Of a DNA stretch of 64,000 nucleotides, positions 9,790 to 21,743 are shown one piece after another (within the stretch, counting starts at the first letter, position 1; the number at the start of each line of letters is the position of its first letter). Made by a program: the position numbers and the translations under genes. The notes under the pieces are model-generated. The model had not been told where the DNA came from. It saw nothing but the letters and a program-made list of their open reading frames with translations, and searched no databases. Source of the DNA: Burkholderiales bacterium (GTDB lineage: Bacteria > Pseudomonadota > Gammaproteobacteria > Burkholderiales > Burkholderiaceae); NCBI GenBank assembly GCA_026225235.1, contig JAMFSK010000003.1:124001-188000 (forward strand). Reading direction: 5' to 3'.

Positions 9790-10617
9790 TTGAAGGAAAT
9801 CATTCACTTTTCCCATGCGAACGGGTTTCCGGCCTCCGTCTACCGGACGATTTTCGCGGAGCTCGAAGACCAGTACGATGTGCGCGCGATCGAGACGATC
9901 GGCCACGATCCGCGCTTTCCCGTCACGCGCGACTGGCCCCGGCTTGCGGACGAACTCCTCGCGGCCATCGAAGCGGACACGAAACCGGGTGACCCACCGG
10001 CGCCAGTGTGGCTGATCGGTCATTCGCTTGGCGGCTATCTGAGCCTGCTGGCGAGCCTGAGGCGCCCGCACCGGGTGCGCGGCGTCATCATGCTCGATTC
10101 GCCCGTCATTAGTGGCTGGCGCAGCAATTTGCTGCGTGTCTCGCAATGGACAGGCTTTGACGAGCGCCTCTCGCCAGCGGCCGCAACCAAGGCACGCCGC
10201 ACGCGCTGGGCCAGTCGCGACGAGGCTTGGCGGCATTTCCACTCGAAACCGGCCTTCGCGCGGTGGGACGAGCGGATGCTGTCCGACTACATCGATTTCG
10301 GCACTGTCCGTGTCGATTCCGCGGGCACGCGCGAACTCGTTTTCGACCGCGGTACCGAATACCGGATCTACCGGACCATTCCCCATACAATCAGCTCGCG
10401 TGTCCAGCACGGCGCGAGCGTGCCGGTCGGCTTTCTGGCGGGTACACATTCGCGCGAAGTGCGCCATGTCGGCATCGATGCCACGCATCGGCTGGTGGGC
10501 GACTGTCTCGAATGGATCGAGGGCTCCCACCTGTTCCCGATGGAACACCCCATCGAGACCGCACGCGCCATTCAGCGCATGCTGGTGCAACTGGGCCGGA
10601 TCGACCTCGCGGCCTGA
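9790..10617 (+). CDS. Alpha/beta hydrolase
   Basis: This 275-residue cytosolic hydrolase has the opening 'IIHFSHANGFPASVY' (oxyanion-loop HANGF), the nucleophile elbow 'GHSLGGYLS' with Ser79, and a C-terminal 'GSHLFPMEHP' carrying the likely catalytic His. The start is a TTG 9 bases after a GGAGG ribosome site. Its substrate cannot be told from sequence. I recall relatives of the family between comEC and pyrG in Burkholderia, so it is probably ancestral to this locus. Confidence 0.85.
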   Translation: MKEIIHFSHANGFPASVYRTIFAELEDQYDVRAIETIGHDPRFPVTRDWPRLADELLAAIEADTKPGDPPAPVWLIGHSLGGYLSLLASLRRPHRVRGVIMLDSPVISGWRSNLLRVSQWTGFDERLSPAAATKARRTRWASRDEAWRHFHSKPAFARWDERMLSDYIDFGTVRVDSAGTRELVFDRGTEYRIYRTIPHTISSRVQHGASVPVGFLAGTHSREVRHVGIDATHRLVGDCLEWIEGSHLFPMEHPIETARAIQRMLVQLGRIDLAA

Positions 10618-10803
10618 ATGTTGATGCAGGGGAAGCGGTGCGCGGGGTTGCGCGGCGGCGGTTTTGCCGGGTTTTCCCGTCGACGGTTCGTGCGCTAAAA
10701 ATTTCCGTTGAGTGCGCCGCGGCACAAGCACCCAAATGGTGAGTGCGAGGGCGTGCCGGTGCGGCTCGCCGTTTTAGCAGTCGCTCAGGGGCGGCAACAC
10801 GGG

Positions 10804-12524
<1,721 letters not shown>

Positions 12525-12525
12525 G

Positions 12526-13380
12526 ATGAAATTGTGCGGATTCGATGTCGGCCTCGACAAGCCGATGTTCCTGATCGCCGGGACCTGCGTGGTCGAGTCG
12601 GAACAAATGACGATCGATGTGGCCGGCAAGCTCAAGGAGCTCTGCCAGGGGCTCAATATCCCGTTCATCTACAAGTCGTCGTATGACAAGGCGAACCGGA
12701 GCTCGGGCAAGACGTTTCGCGGTCCGGGCATGAGCAAGGGCCTGCAGATTCTCGAAGCAGTCAGGAAGCAGCTCAATGTGCCGGTGCTGACCGACGTGCA
12801 TTCGATCGAGGAGATCCCCGAGGTCGCCTCGGTCGTCGATGTGCTGCAGACGCCGGCGTTCCTGTGCCGGCAGACCGACTTCATCCACGCGTGCGCGCGC
12901 TCGGGCAAGCCGGTCAATATCAAGAAGGGCCAGTTTCTTGCGCCGCACGACATGCGCAACGTGATCGATAAGGCTCGCAATGCCGCGCGCGAGGCCGGCT
13001 TGTCGGAAGACCGGTTCCTCGCCTGCGAGCGCGGTGCCTCGTTTGGCTACAACAACCTCGTCTCCGACATGCGTTCGCTTGCGATCATGCGCGAAACGGG
13101 CGCGCCGGTCGTGTTCGACGCGACGCATTCGGTTCAGTTGCCCGGTGGCCAGGGCACGAGCTCGGGTGGCCAGCGCGAATTCGTGCCGGTGCTCGCGCGC
13201 GCGGCCATCGCTGCCGGCGTGGCCGGTGTCTTCATGGAGACCCATCCGGACCCCTCCAAGGCTTTGTCGGATGGTCCGAACGCGGTCCCCCTCGCGCGCA
13301 TGGGCGAGCTGCTGCTGACGTTGAGTTCGCTCGACGAGGTTATCAAGCGTGGTCCGTTCCTCGAAGACAATTTCAACTGA
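12526..13380 (+). CDS. kdsA: 3-deoxy-D-manno-octulosonate 8-phosphate synthase
   Basis: KdsA condenses phosphoenolpyruvate with arabinose 5-phosphate to make KDO 8-phosphate for lipopolysaccharide. The 284-residue protein has the expected '[19 protein letters not shown]', '[14 protein letters not shown]', '[14 protein letters not shown]', '[11 protein letters not shown]', '[12 protein letters not shown]', '[19 protein letters not shown]', '[13 protein letters not shown]' and '[14 protein letters not shown]' blocks. It starts one base after pyrG, with an AGGAG ribosome site inside the pyrG end. Confidence 0.98.
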   Translation: MKLCGFDVGLDKPMFLIAGTCVVESEQMTIDVAGKLKELCQGLNIPFIYKSSYDKANRSSGKTFRGPGMSKGLQILEAVRKQLNVPVLTDVHSIEEIPEVASVVDVLQTPAFLCRQTDFIHACARSGKPVNIKKGQFLAPHDMRNVIDKARNAAREAGLSEDRFLACERGASFGYNNLVSDMRSLAIMRETGAPVVFDATHSVQLPGGQGTSSGGQREFVPVLARAAIAAGVAGVFMETHPDPSKALSDGPNAVPLARMGELLLTLSSLDEVIKRGPFLEDNFN

Positions 13381-13506
13381 TTCGTGACACGAACGACGTC
13401 TTCACCTAGCTGGAGACAGCAGGCCGTCACAGGCTTGCGCTAGATTGCTGGACGTTTAGTCGTTCCGGGCCCCAGGGTCCGGCGTGGCAAACACATTAAA
13501 AACTGA

Positions 13507-14811
<1,305 letters not shown>

Positions 14812-14854
14812 TTCGCCTGGGACGCGCGGCCGCGTGCCGCGCATTCAACCCGAT

Positions 14855-14883
14855 ATGCCGCCGGGCGTTCGCGCCGGCGGCAT
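14855..14883. terminator. Perfect 10-bp stem-loop between eno and ftsB
   Basis: ATGCCGCCGG and CCGGCGGCAT pair perfectly around a 9-base loop. No T-run follows in either direction, so it may be a weak or factor-assisted terminator of eno, or a leader structure of ftsB, whose start lies 16 bases further. Confidence 0.5.
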
Positions 14884-14898
14884 TGCCTTATCCAGTCT

Positions 14899-15354
14899 AT
14901 GCGGCTTGTTACGGTTGTTCTGATTGCTCTGCTGGTGTTGATTCAGTACCCCCTCTGGTACGGGCGCGGGGGCTGGTTGCGCGTTCACGAACTCGAGACG
15001 CAGCTGGCCGACCAGGAAAAGAAAAATACCGAACTCAAGCAACGCAACGACCGGCTGACGGGGGAAGTCCAGGATCTGGAGGCCGGCACGGCAGCGCTCG
15101 AAGAACGCGCGCGCTACGAACTCGGCATGATTCGCGACAATGAAGTCTTCGTGCAGTTTGTCTCGCCGAACGAACCCATCGTGCTGACGCCGAACGCCAT
15201 CGCCGGGCCGGCGACCTCCACGCGCGGCGTGGTCTCCGCGGCGCCGGTGCGGGTGGTGCCCGATCCACCTTCGCGCCAACTGCTTAACGACAAGAAGCGG
15301 GCGGAGAAGGCGAGCCGCGGCAAAGGCGCCAAGCCGGGCGCCGCCGCAAAGTAG
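14899..15354 (+). CDS. ftsB: Cell division protein FtsB
   Basis: FtsB is a bitopic divisome protein that joins FtsL and FtsQ and helps activate septal peptidoglycan synthesis. The 151-residue product has a short cytoplasmic start, one TM helix (about residues 3-18, '[18 protein letters not shown]'), then a coiled coil to about residue 75 with Lys/Glu/Gln heptads. The conserved '[16 protein letters not shown]' block follows. The Pro/Ala/Lys-rich tail after residue 95 is longer than in E. coli FtsB (103 residues). Its place after eno is the common proteobacterial order. Confidence 0.93.
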   Translation: MRLVTVVLIALLVLIQYPLWYGRGGWLRVHELETQLADQEKKNTELKQRNDRLTGEVQDLEAGTAALEERARYELGMIRDNEVFVQFVSPNEPIVLTPNAIAGPATSTRGVVSAAPVRVVPDPPSRQLLNDKKRAEKASRGKGAKPGAAAK

Positions 15355-15488
15355 TAGGTATCGAGGCACGGAGTCGGGTCGGCTCGCTGTCGGCTTCGAC
15401 GATCACGCGACGCAGTGTGAACGCTCGTCCGGCTCGTTGACCTTTTCGCTATGGGTCATAAGCCGGGGTCAGTCGCAGCGCTCGGCAC

Positions 15489-16004
15489 TTACCATCCCCA
15501 GCCGTAGCCGACTCCGACGCTCCAGCGCGAGCCACCGCCCCAGCAGCAGCCGCCTCCACGGTAGCCATACCCACCGTAGTACCCACCATATCCGCCGTAG
15601 TATCCCCCGCCGTAGTAGCCCCCCACGACGACAGGCGCCGCGTAGTAGACCGGTTGCGGGTAGTAATACGCGTAGCGAGCGGCCTGTTCGGCCGCGATCG
15701 ACTGTGCCTGCTCGGTTTGTACTTGCTTGTCGATATCGGCGTAGCGCTGACGCTCTTGTGCGCTCAGCGGTGGCACAGCGGCTTGCGGCACCGGCGCTGG
15801 TGCCGCCGGCGCGGCGCCCGGCGAGGGCGTCGCATAGGCGTAGTCGCTGGGCAGGCGGCTGACGATACTGGATTGATCCGCGCTGGGCGTAGGCGGTATC
15901 GCGCAGCCTGCGAGCACCGCACAAGCCAAGGCGAGCGAGGCCCACGGCGCAGCTGGAACGGAACGCATCCGGCGTAGTGCGGGGCGGAAAGAAGGGGTAA
16001 CCAT
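15489..16004 (-). CDS. Gly/Tyr-rich outer-surface lipoprotein
   Basis: This 171-residue protein of unknown function has a basic N-terminus, a hydrophobic h-region and the lipobox 'LACAVLAGC', so it should be lipidated. After a Pro/Ala linker, residues near 80-110 are charged and helical ('LSAQERQRYADIDKQVQTEQ'). The last 60 residues are a Tyr/Gly-rich low-complexity tail ('YYGGYGGYYGGYGYRGGG') that contains two adjacent Cys. Similar tails occur in surface or glycine-zipper-like lipoproteins, but I cannot assign a role. It is convergent with ftsB. Confidence 0.75.
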   Translation of the reverse strand: MVTPSFRPALRRMRSVPAAPWASLALACAVLAGCAIPPTPSADQSSIVSRLPSDYAYATPSPGAAPAAPAPVPQAAVPPLSAQERQRYADIDKQVQTEQAQSIAAEQAARYAYYYPQPVYYAAPVVVGGYYGGGYYGGYGGYYGGYGYRGGGCCWGGGSRWSVGVGYGWGW

Positions 16005-16017
16005 GATGATGCGACTC

Positions 16018-16962
16018 TCAGTGCGTGCGCCCCGTGCCGGGGTTCATAGTCTCTGAGAGCGGTCCGGCGAGGAAAAGTTGCGCCGCATCGACAGGGTCGA
16101 ACTCGTACCGTTGATTACAGAATTCGCAGTGGATCTCGACATGACCGCGTTCAACGAGAATCCCTTCGACTTCCTCGCGGCCCAGCATGCGCAGCATCCG
16201 GCCAACCTTCTCGCGGGAGCAACTGCAGCGGAAGCGAGCCCGTGCGGGTTCGAAGCGCCGCAGGTTTTCTTGCCAGAACAGCCGTTTCATCAGCGTTTCG
16301 GCATCCGCGTGCAGCAGTTCGTCGTGCGTGAGCGTCGAGCCCAGATGGCAGACCCGATCCCAGGTATCGGCGTCGTGCTCGCCGGGATGCGGCACGATGC
16401 CGCCGTCGCCGGGCAGTTTTTGCAGCAGCATGCCGGCGGCCTTGGCGTCGTCGGCGGCAAGCCATAGTCGCGTTTCGAGCTGTTCCGAGTCGCGCATGTA
16501 CTGCTCGAGCACATCGGCAATCGCCTTCAGCGGGTTGCCATGGTCGTCGTTAAGCGGTACCACGCCCTGGTAGGGCTGCTGGCCGGGCTTCTTGTCGTGC
16601 GGGTCGAGCGTGATCGCGCAGCGGCCGCGGCCGCCCACGTTCACCAGGGTCGCGAGCGTGGCATCGTCGTCGATCGGCCCTTCGAACTTGGCCGTCGCGC
16701 GCAACGTCAGGTCGGAATTGCATTCGACCACGAGCATGCGCACCGGGCCGTCGCCCATGATCTGCATGACCAGCGCGCCATCGAACTTCAGGTTCGCCGA
16801 CAACAGCGCGGCGGCCGCCATCATTTCGCCGAGCACCGCGCGAATCGGCGCGGGATAGTTGCGCCGCGTGAGCACTTCCTGCCAAGTGTTCTGTAGCAGG
16901 ACGATTTCGCCGCGCACGGGCGCCGCGTTGAACATGAATTTTTGAAGCTGGTCGTTCACCAC
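16018..16962 (-). CDS. hslO: Redox-regulated holdase chaperone Hsp33
   Basis: Hsp33 is a cytosolic chaperone switched on by oxidation of a C-terminal zinc centre. The 314-residue protein carries the N-terminal fold ('LQKFMFNAAPVRGEIVLL') and the zinc-binding cysteines as 'RCSCSREKV' (CxC) and 'HCEFCNQRY' (CxxC) near residues 248-283. All four Cys are present, so redox switching should be intact. It lies just downstream of the gamma-carbonic-anhydrase-like gene on the same strand, with a 35-base gap. Confidence 0.96.
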   Translation of the reverse strand: MVNDQLQKFMFNAAPVRGEIVLLQNTWQEVLTRRNYPAPIRAVLGEMMAAAALLSANLKFDGALVMQIMGDGPVRMLVVECNSDLTLRATAKFEGPIDDDATLATLVNVGGRGRCAITLDPHDKKPGQQPYQGVVPLNDDHGNPLKAIADVLEQYMRDSEQLETRLWLAADDAKAAGMLLQKLPGDGGIVPHPGEHDADTWDRVCHLGSTLTHDELLHADAETLMKRLFWQENLRRFEPARARFRCSCSREKVGRMLRMLGREEVEGILVERGHVEIHCEFCNQRYEFDPVDAAQLFLAGPLSETMNPGTGRTH

Positions 16963-16997
16963 ATTTACCTTTGTCTATCCAGTGTGACGTTGGGGCA

Positions 16998-17522
16998 TCA
17001 GCCGATGCGCGTCAGGCTCGTCTTGAACAGATGACGTCGTTCGACGTAGGTCGCCGAGTTGCGTTTCAAGCGGGCGACGTCGTCGTCGCTCAGTGTCCGT
17101 ACCACTTTGGCCGGTGCGCCCAGAATCAGCGAGTTGTCCGGGAACGTCTTGTTTTCGGTGACGATCGCGCCTGCGCCTACCAGGCAGTTGCGGCCGATCA
17201 CCGCACCATTCAAGACCACGGCCTGAATTCCGATCAGCGCGCCTGCCTGTACGGTGCAGCCGTGCAGCATGGCCTGGTGGCCGATCGTCACATTTTCTTC
17301 GATGGTCAGCGGGAAACCCGGGTCGGTGTGGAGCACCGCGCCTTCCTGCACATTACTATTCTCGCCGACCGAAATCATTTCGTTATCGCCGCGGATCACC
17401 GCGCCGTACCAGACGCTGGAGTTCTTTGCGAGGACAGCCTTGCCGATCACCGTGGCCGTTTCGGCCACAAAGGCGGTTTCGTCGATGGTCGGGGCGTGTT
17501 CGCCGAGCTTGTAGATTGCCAC
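16998..17522 (-). CDS. Gamma-carbonic-anhydrase-like hexapeptide-repeat protein
   Basis: This 174-residue left-handed beta-helix protein of the YrdA/PaaY/gamma-carbonic anhydrase group has repeated hexapeptides from about residue 15 to 130. The putative metal-binding histidines are in 'VLHTDPG', 'ENVTIGHQAMLHGC'. The start is a GTG 5 bases after a GGAGA ribosome site; the frame is open further upstream but that part is out of character. Enzymes of this fold range from carbonic anhydrase to acyltransferases, and activity here is unproven. It is divergent from the DUF455 gene. Confidence 0.9.
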   Translation of the reverse strand: MAIYKLGEHAPTIDETAFVAETATVIGKAVLAKNSSVWYGAVIRGDNEMISVGENSNVQEGAVLHTDPGFPLTIEENVTIGHQAMLHGCTVQAGALIGIQAVVLNGAVIGRNCLVGAGAIVTENKTFPDNSLILGAPAKVVRTLSDDDVARLKRNSATYVERRHLFKTSLTRIG

Positions 17523-17627
17523 TGTCTCTCCGCACTTGCCCAGCGCCGGTGAGGCCCTGCGGCGAGTTGCCCGCGCCTGGCCATTCGGCAGACTGGCGTC
17601 TGAAAGCCGATATTGTATGCTCGGACC

Positions 17628-18458
17628 ATGGAATTCATTTTTAAGCCGGTATTCGACCCCTCCTGTGCGCGCTCGCTTGCGCTCGGTGCGCTTCTCGAAC
17701 GCGACCCTCAGCGCAAGGTCGAGACGACGCTCGCCTTGAGGGGAGCGGTCGACTCGGGCGCCGGGCCGCGTATCGATCCGTCGCGCGTGCTCGACGAGCC
17801 GCCGGGCCTGCCGGGCCGGCCCGGCGCCCCCGAACTGGTCGCGCCGAGGTTGCTCGTCAAGCGCTCGGTTCACACGGAAATCGGGCGCGCCGTCCTGCTT
17901 CATGCGCTTGCGCATATCGAGTTCAATGCTATCAATCTCGCCCTCGACGCGATCTGGCGCTTTGGGCAGATGCCGGACGACTATTACCGCGAGTGGCTCA
18001 AGGTGGCGGCCGAAGAGGCTTATCACTTCACCCTGCTGAGCACCCATCTGGCGTCCCTCGGCCATCGTTACGGCGATTTCCCCGCGCATGACGGTCTATG
18101 GGAAATGGTCGAAAAAACGCGCGGCGACGTGCTGGCACGGATGGCGCTCGTTCCTCGTACCCTCGAGGCGCGCGGGCTCGACGCTGCGCCGCCGATGCGG
18201 GCGCGGCTTGCCCAGGCTGGCGATGACGCCGCCGCGGCGATTCTCGACATCATCCTGCGCGACGAAGTGGGCCATGTGGCGATCGGCAACCATTGGTACC
18301 GTCATCTGTGCGCGCAGCAGCAGCTCGACCCCAATGCGATTTATCCCTCGCTCGTCGAACGCTATCGTGCGCCAAAGCTCAAGGGACCCTTTAATTTCGA
18401 GGCCCGGCGCGCGGCCGGCTTCGACGAGGCTGAGCTCGCGGCGTTGAGCGCACCGTGA
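17628..18458 (+). CDS. DUF455 ferritin-like di-iron protein
   Basis: This 276-residue protein of the DUF455 family has a ferritin-like four-helix bundle. The likely di-iron ligands are seen in 'LLHALAHIEFNAI', 'AAEEAYHFTLL' (ExxH) and 'LRDEVGHVAIGNHW' (ExxH). Its function is not established; some relatives are near oxidases or nucleic-acid-modifying enzymes. The ATG at 17628 is chosen over a TTG five codons upstream. It ends with 'APKLKGPFNFEARRAAGF', a conserved family tail. Confidence 0.88.
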   Translation: MEFIFKPVFDPSCARSLALGALLERDPQRKVETTLALRGAVDSGAGPRIDPSRVLDEPPGLPGRPGAPELVAPRLLVKRSVHTEIGRAVLLHALAHIEFNAINLALDAIWRFGQMPDDYYREWLKVAAEEAYHFTLLSTHLASLGHRYGDFPAHDGLWEMVEKTRGDVLARMALVPRTLEARGLDAAPPMRARLAQAGDDAAAAILDIILRDEVGHVAIGNHWYRHLCAQQQLDPNAIYPSLVERYRAPKLKGPFNFEARRAAGFDEAELAALSAP

Positions 18459-18475
18459 CCCGGTAGAAAGTCACA

Positions 18476-18481
18476 TATAAT
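18476..18481 (+). promoter_or_regulatory. Putative -10 element for the downstream hydrolase gene
   Basis: TATAAT lies 21 bases before the ATG at 18503, in the short gap after the DUF455 gene. No good -35 hexamer is seen 17 bases upstream. Confidence 0.4.
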
Positions 18482-18502
18482 CGAACGATCATTCTTTTTT
18501 CG

Positions 18503-19399
18503 ATGCCTGTGATGATCGCTTCCACTTCCGAATTCGTTTCGCCGCGCGGCCTGCGCATCCACATGCGGCGTTGGGGGCGGCCGGATGCGCCCAAGTTGTT
18601 TATGTTGCACGGCTGGATGGATGTCGCGGCCTCGTTCCAGTTTATCGCTGACGAGCTTGCCGGCGACTGGCAAATCCTTGCCCCCGATGCACGGGGCTTT
18701 GGGCTCAGCGACTGGCCCGTCCAGGCGGGAGGCGGCGGCAATTACTGGTTCCCCGACTACTTGGTCGATCTCGAAGCGCTGCTCGATCACTATGCGCCCG
18801 GCGAGCAGGTGAACCTGGTCGGCCATAGCATGGGCGCCAATATTGTCTGCATCTATGCGGGGGTGCGGCCCGGCCGCGTGAGGCGCGTAGTCGATCTGGA
18901 AGGTTTCGGCTTGCGGCACTCAGGGGCAGGGCGCGCCGCTACGCGTTACGCGCAATGGCTCGACGACGTTCAGACCCCGCCGACGCTTCGCGATTACGAC
19001 AGTCTCGAGGCGGTTGCCGCGCGGCTCACGAAGACCAATCCGCGCCTGCGCCCCGATCGGGCGGCGTTTCTCGCCGAGCACTGGTCGCGGCGCACGCCTG
19101 CGGGGCGCTACGAACTGCTCGCCGATCCGGCTCATAAGCTGCGCGGCCCGTTGCCCTACCTGATCGACGAGGTTATGAGCATCTGGTCGAAGGTCAGCGC
19201 GCCGGTGCTCCACGTCGAGGCCAAGGATTCGCCCACGCTTGCCTCGATTCGCGGCGATGTGCCGCTCGACGAGTTTCGACACCGTTTCAGCGCCTTTCCG
19301 GATTGGCGGGAAGTGATTGTCGACGAAGCGGGCCATATGCTGCATCACGACCAGCCTGAGCAGGTCGCGGCGCTGATTGCCGAGTTCTGCCGCGCATAG
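18503..19399 (+). CDS. Alpha/beta hydrolase
   Basis: The 298-residue hydrolase shows 'FMLHGWMDVAASFQF' (oxyanion region), 'DARGFGLSDWP', the nucleophile elbow 'LVGHSMGANIV' and a C-terminal 'EAGHMLHHDQPEQVA' with the catalytic His. The acid is likely in 'VLHVEAKDSPT'. The family includes epoxide hydrolases, haloperoxidase-like proteins and esterases, and the substrate is unknown. It stands alone between the DUF455 and PHP genes. Confidence 0.86.
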   Translation: MPVMIASTSEFVSPRGLRIHMRRWGRPDAPKLFMLHGWMDVAASFQFIADELAGDWQILAPDARGFGLSDWPVQAGGGGNYWFPDYLVDLEALLDHYAPGEQVNLVGHSMGANIVCIYAGVRPGRVRRVVDLEGFGLRHSGAGRAATRYAQWLDDVQTPPTLRDYDSLEAVAARLTKTNPRLRPDRAAFLAEHWSRRTPAGRYELLADPAHKLRGPLPYLIDEVMSIWSKVSAPVLHVEAKDSPTLASIRGDVPLDEFRHRFSAFPDWREVIVDEAGHMLHHDQPEQVAALIAEFCRA

Positions 19400-19519
19400 A
19401 AACCCCATGAGGGCGCTCAGCGGGGCCTACGTAAAGACGCCATCAAAAGGCCAGGGCTCGCGCGTAAAAGGCCTCGCAAAAGGCAACGCGATCGAAGGGG
19501 TCGCGTTAAAATCGAAACC

Positions 19520-20353
19520 ATGATCAACGCAGACCTTCACTGTCATTCCAGATTTTCTGACGGCGTGCTCGCGCCGGCGGACGTCGCGCGCCGTGCCCAG
19601 GCCGGCGGCGTCGCGTTGTGGGCGATGACCGACCACGATGAACTTGGCGGTCAGCGCGAGGCACGCGAGGCGGCTGAGGCCCTGGGTATGCGCTACGTCG
19701 CGGGCGTGGAGATCTCGGTCACCTGGGCCGCGCGGACGGTGCATGTCGTCGGTCTCGCGATCGACCCCGAAGACCGTACCCTGGTCGAGGGCCTCGTCGC
19801 CACACGCGGCGGGCGCGACGGGCGCGGCCAGCAGATCGCCGAGCGGCTCGCCGCCGTTGGCGTGCCGGGCGCCTACGAAGGTGCGCTCAAATTCGCGAGC
19901 AACCCCGCGCTGCTCTCGCGAACCCACTTTGCGCGCTATCTGGTCGAAAGTGGCTATGCCGAATCGACCTCCGATGTGTTTGCCAAATATCTTGCCGAAG
20001 GGCGCCCAGGCTTCGTTCCGCACGAGTGGGCGACACTGGAACAGGCGGTATCGTGGATCCAGGGGGCGGGCGGCGTCGCCGTGATTGCGCACCCGGGGCG
20101 CTACAAATACACACAACTCGAGTTCGGCGAACTGTTCAGCGCGTTTCACGACCTGGGTGGACGGGCCATCGAGGTCGTCACGGGCAGTCATTCGCCTGAC
20201 CAGTACCGCGAGTATGCCGATGTCGCGCGCCGGTATGGCTTTCGTGCTTCGCGCGGTTCCGATTTTCATGCGCCGGGCGAAGGTCGTACGGAGCTGGGCT
20301 CGCTGCCCATGCTGCCGGAAGACCTGACGCCGGTATGGCAGGACTGGCAGTGA
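19520..20353 (+). CDS. rnm: PHP-domain 5'-3' exoribonuclease / nucleotide phosphatase (RNase AM, YciV)
   Basis: The 277-residue PHP protein is related to E. coli YciV/RNase AM, which trims rRNA 5' ends and hydrolyses 3',5'-bisphosphonucleotides. Metal motifs are clear: 'NADLHCHSRFSDG' (HxH), 'AMTDHDELGG', 'YVAGVEISV', 'VIAHPGRY' and the C-terminal 'GSDFHAPGE'. Its stop touches the yciO start without a gap, and E. coli also has yciV beside yciO, which supports the assignment. Confidence 0.9.
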   Translation: MINADLHCHSRFSDGVLAPADVARRAQAGGVALWAMTDHDELGGQREAREAAEALGMRYVAGVEISVTWAARTVHVVGLAIDPEDRTLVEGLVATRGGRDGRGQQIAERLAAVGVPGAYEGALKFASNPALLSRTHFARYLVESGYAESTSDVFAKYLAEGRPGFVPHEWATLEQAVSWIQGAGGVAVIAHPGRYKYTQLEFGELFSAFHDLGGRAIEVVTGSHSPDQYREYADVARRYGFRASRGSDFHAPGEGRTELGSLPMLPEDLTPVWQDWQ

Positions 20354-20989
20354 ATGTCTCAGTACTTTCGCATCCATCCTGAGAATCCGCAGACGCGCCT
20401 GATCAAACAGGCCGCGCAGGTCGTGTCGAGCGGCGGCGTGATTGCGCTGCCGACCGACTCGAGCTACGTGCTGGCCTGCCATCTCGATGACCGCGACGCG
20501 GTTACCCGGTTGCGCCGCATTCGCGGGATCGACGAGCGCCAGCATTTGTCGCTGCTCGTGCGTGATCTGGCCGAGCTCGCGAACTTTGCGATTGTCGACA
20601 ACCAGCAGTTCCGCATGATCCGCTCGGTGACGCCGGGCCCCTATGTGTTCGTGCTGGTGGCGACCAAGGAAGTGCCGCGTCGCCTCTCGCACCCATCGCG
20701 CAAGACCATCGGCCTGCGTGTACCCGATCACGCGATCGTGCGTGCGCTGCTCGGTGAGCTTGGCCAGCCATTGATCGCCTCGACGCTGACCCTGCCGCCT
20801 GATGACGAGCCACTCAATGACCCCGAGGAAATTCGCGCGCGCCTTGAAAAGCAGGTTGAACTGGTGATCGACGGCGGCGCTTGCCCGCGTGAACCATCGA
20901 CCGTGATCGATCTGACCGGCCCCGAACCCGAACTGATCCGCGCTGGCCGGGGCTCGCTCGAGCCCTTCGGGCTGGACGCAACCGCTTGA
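20354..20989 (+). CDS. yciO: YciO/Sua5/YrdC family protein
   Basis: This 211-residue YrdC-fold protein shows 'VSSGGVIALPTDSSYVLAC', 'RHQ-like' 'ERQHLSLLVRDLAEL', 'TPGPYVFVLVAT' and 'RKTIGLRVPDHAIV'. Sua5/TsaC enzymes of this fold make threonylcarbamoyl-AMP for tRNA t6A. YciO is a paralogue whose activity is less certain, so a threonylcarbamoyl-AMP synthase label would be an over-call. It is directly joined to rnm (TGA-ATG), indicating an operon. Confidence 0.85.
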   Translation: MSQYFRIHPENPQTRLIKQAAQVVSSGGVIALPTDSSYVLACHLDDRDAVTRLRRIRGIDERQHLSLLVRDLAELANFAIVDNQQFRMIRSVTPGPYVFVLVATKEVPRRLSHPSRKTIGLRVPDHAIVRALLGELGQPLIASTLTLPPDDEPLNDPEEIRARLEKQVELVIDGGACPREPSTVIDLTGPEPELIRAGRGSLEPFGLDATA

Positions 20990-21072
20990 ATTTCCCCTTT
21001 TTCTTCCGACTGCTTCGCATCGGCCATCCGGCCGGCTCGGCACGGCTTTTCTGCTTGTTACAATAGCGTGCT

Positions 21073-21738
21073 ATGGATGACACTCTGATTCAAAACATCG
21101 TCGTCAACGCGCTACCCGTGTTGTTCGCGATTACGTTGCACGAAGCGGCGCACGGTTACGTCGCGCGCCTGCGAGGCGACAACACGGCCTATATGATGGG
21201 CCGCGTTTCGTTGAACCCGGCGCGCCACATCGACCCGATGGGCACGATCGTGATGCCGATCGTGCTCTATTTCCTGACGAACGGCGCATTTCTGTTCGGC
21301 TATGCGAAACCGGTGCCGGTCAACTTCGGCGCGCTGCGCAATCCGCGCTGGGACAGTCTGCTTGTCTCGATCGCGGGGCCGGGCTGCAACTTCGTACAGG
21401 CGCTGCTGTGGGGCGTGGTATCGATCGGGCTGCAGGTCGCGCAAGTCGAGGAGCCGTTTTTCGTGAAGATGGCCGCGGCGGGTGTTTGGGTGAACCTCGT
21501 GCTGTGCGCGCTGAACCTGTTTCCGCTGCCGCCGCTCGACGGGGGCCGCGTGCTCGCAGCGCTGCTGCCGCCCAAGCAAGGCTATGCGCTGTCGCGGGTT
21601 GAGCCGTACGGATTTTTCATTGTCATGGCGTTGCTGATGACCGGCCTGTTTTCGACGTTCTGGCTCCGGCCACTGACGCAAGTCGGCGTGAGTGTGATCG
21701 ACACGCTCCTTACACCCTTGTTCGCTCTTCTTTCCTAA
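21073..21738 (+). CDS. Site-2 protease family (M50) membrane metalloprotease
   Basis: This 221-residue multi-pass protein has the zinc motif 'ITLHEAAHGYVA' (HExxH) in its first TM helix, and 'LFPLPPLDGGRVL' (the NxxPxPxLDGG zinc-Asp motif) in a later helix. It belongs to the minimal class of site-2 proteases without PDZ domains, commonly found beside trpS in beta- and gammaproteobacteria. Substrates are unknown. It runs into trpS with a 5-base gap. Confidence 0.92.
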   Translation: MDDTLIQNIVVNALPVLFAITLHEAAHGYVARLRGDNTAYMMGRVSLNPARHIDPMGTIVMPIVLYFLTNGAFLFGYAKPVPVNFGALRNPRWDSLLVSIAGPGCNFVQALLWGVVSIGLQVAQVEEPFFVKMAAAGVWVNLVLCALNLFPLPPLDGGRVLAALLPPKQGYALSRVEPYGFFIVMALLMTGLFSTFWLRPLTQVGVSVIDTLLTPLFALLS

Positions 21739-21743
21739 TATTC

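Noticed and set aside
19427..21043. 538-codon minus-strand frame opposite rnm and yciO
   Set aside because: It covers two well-supported plus-strand genes and shows no recognisable family.
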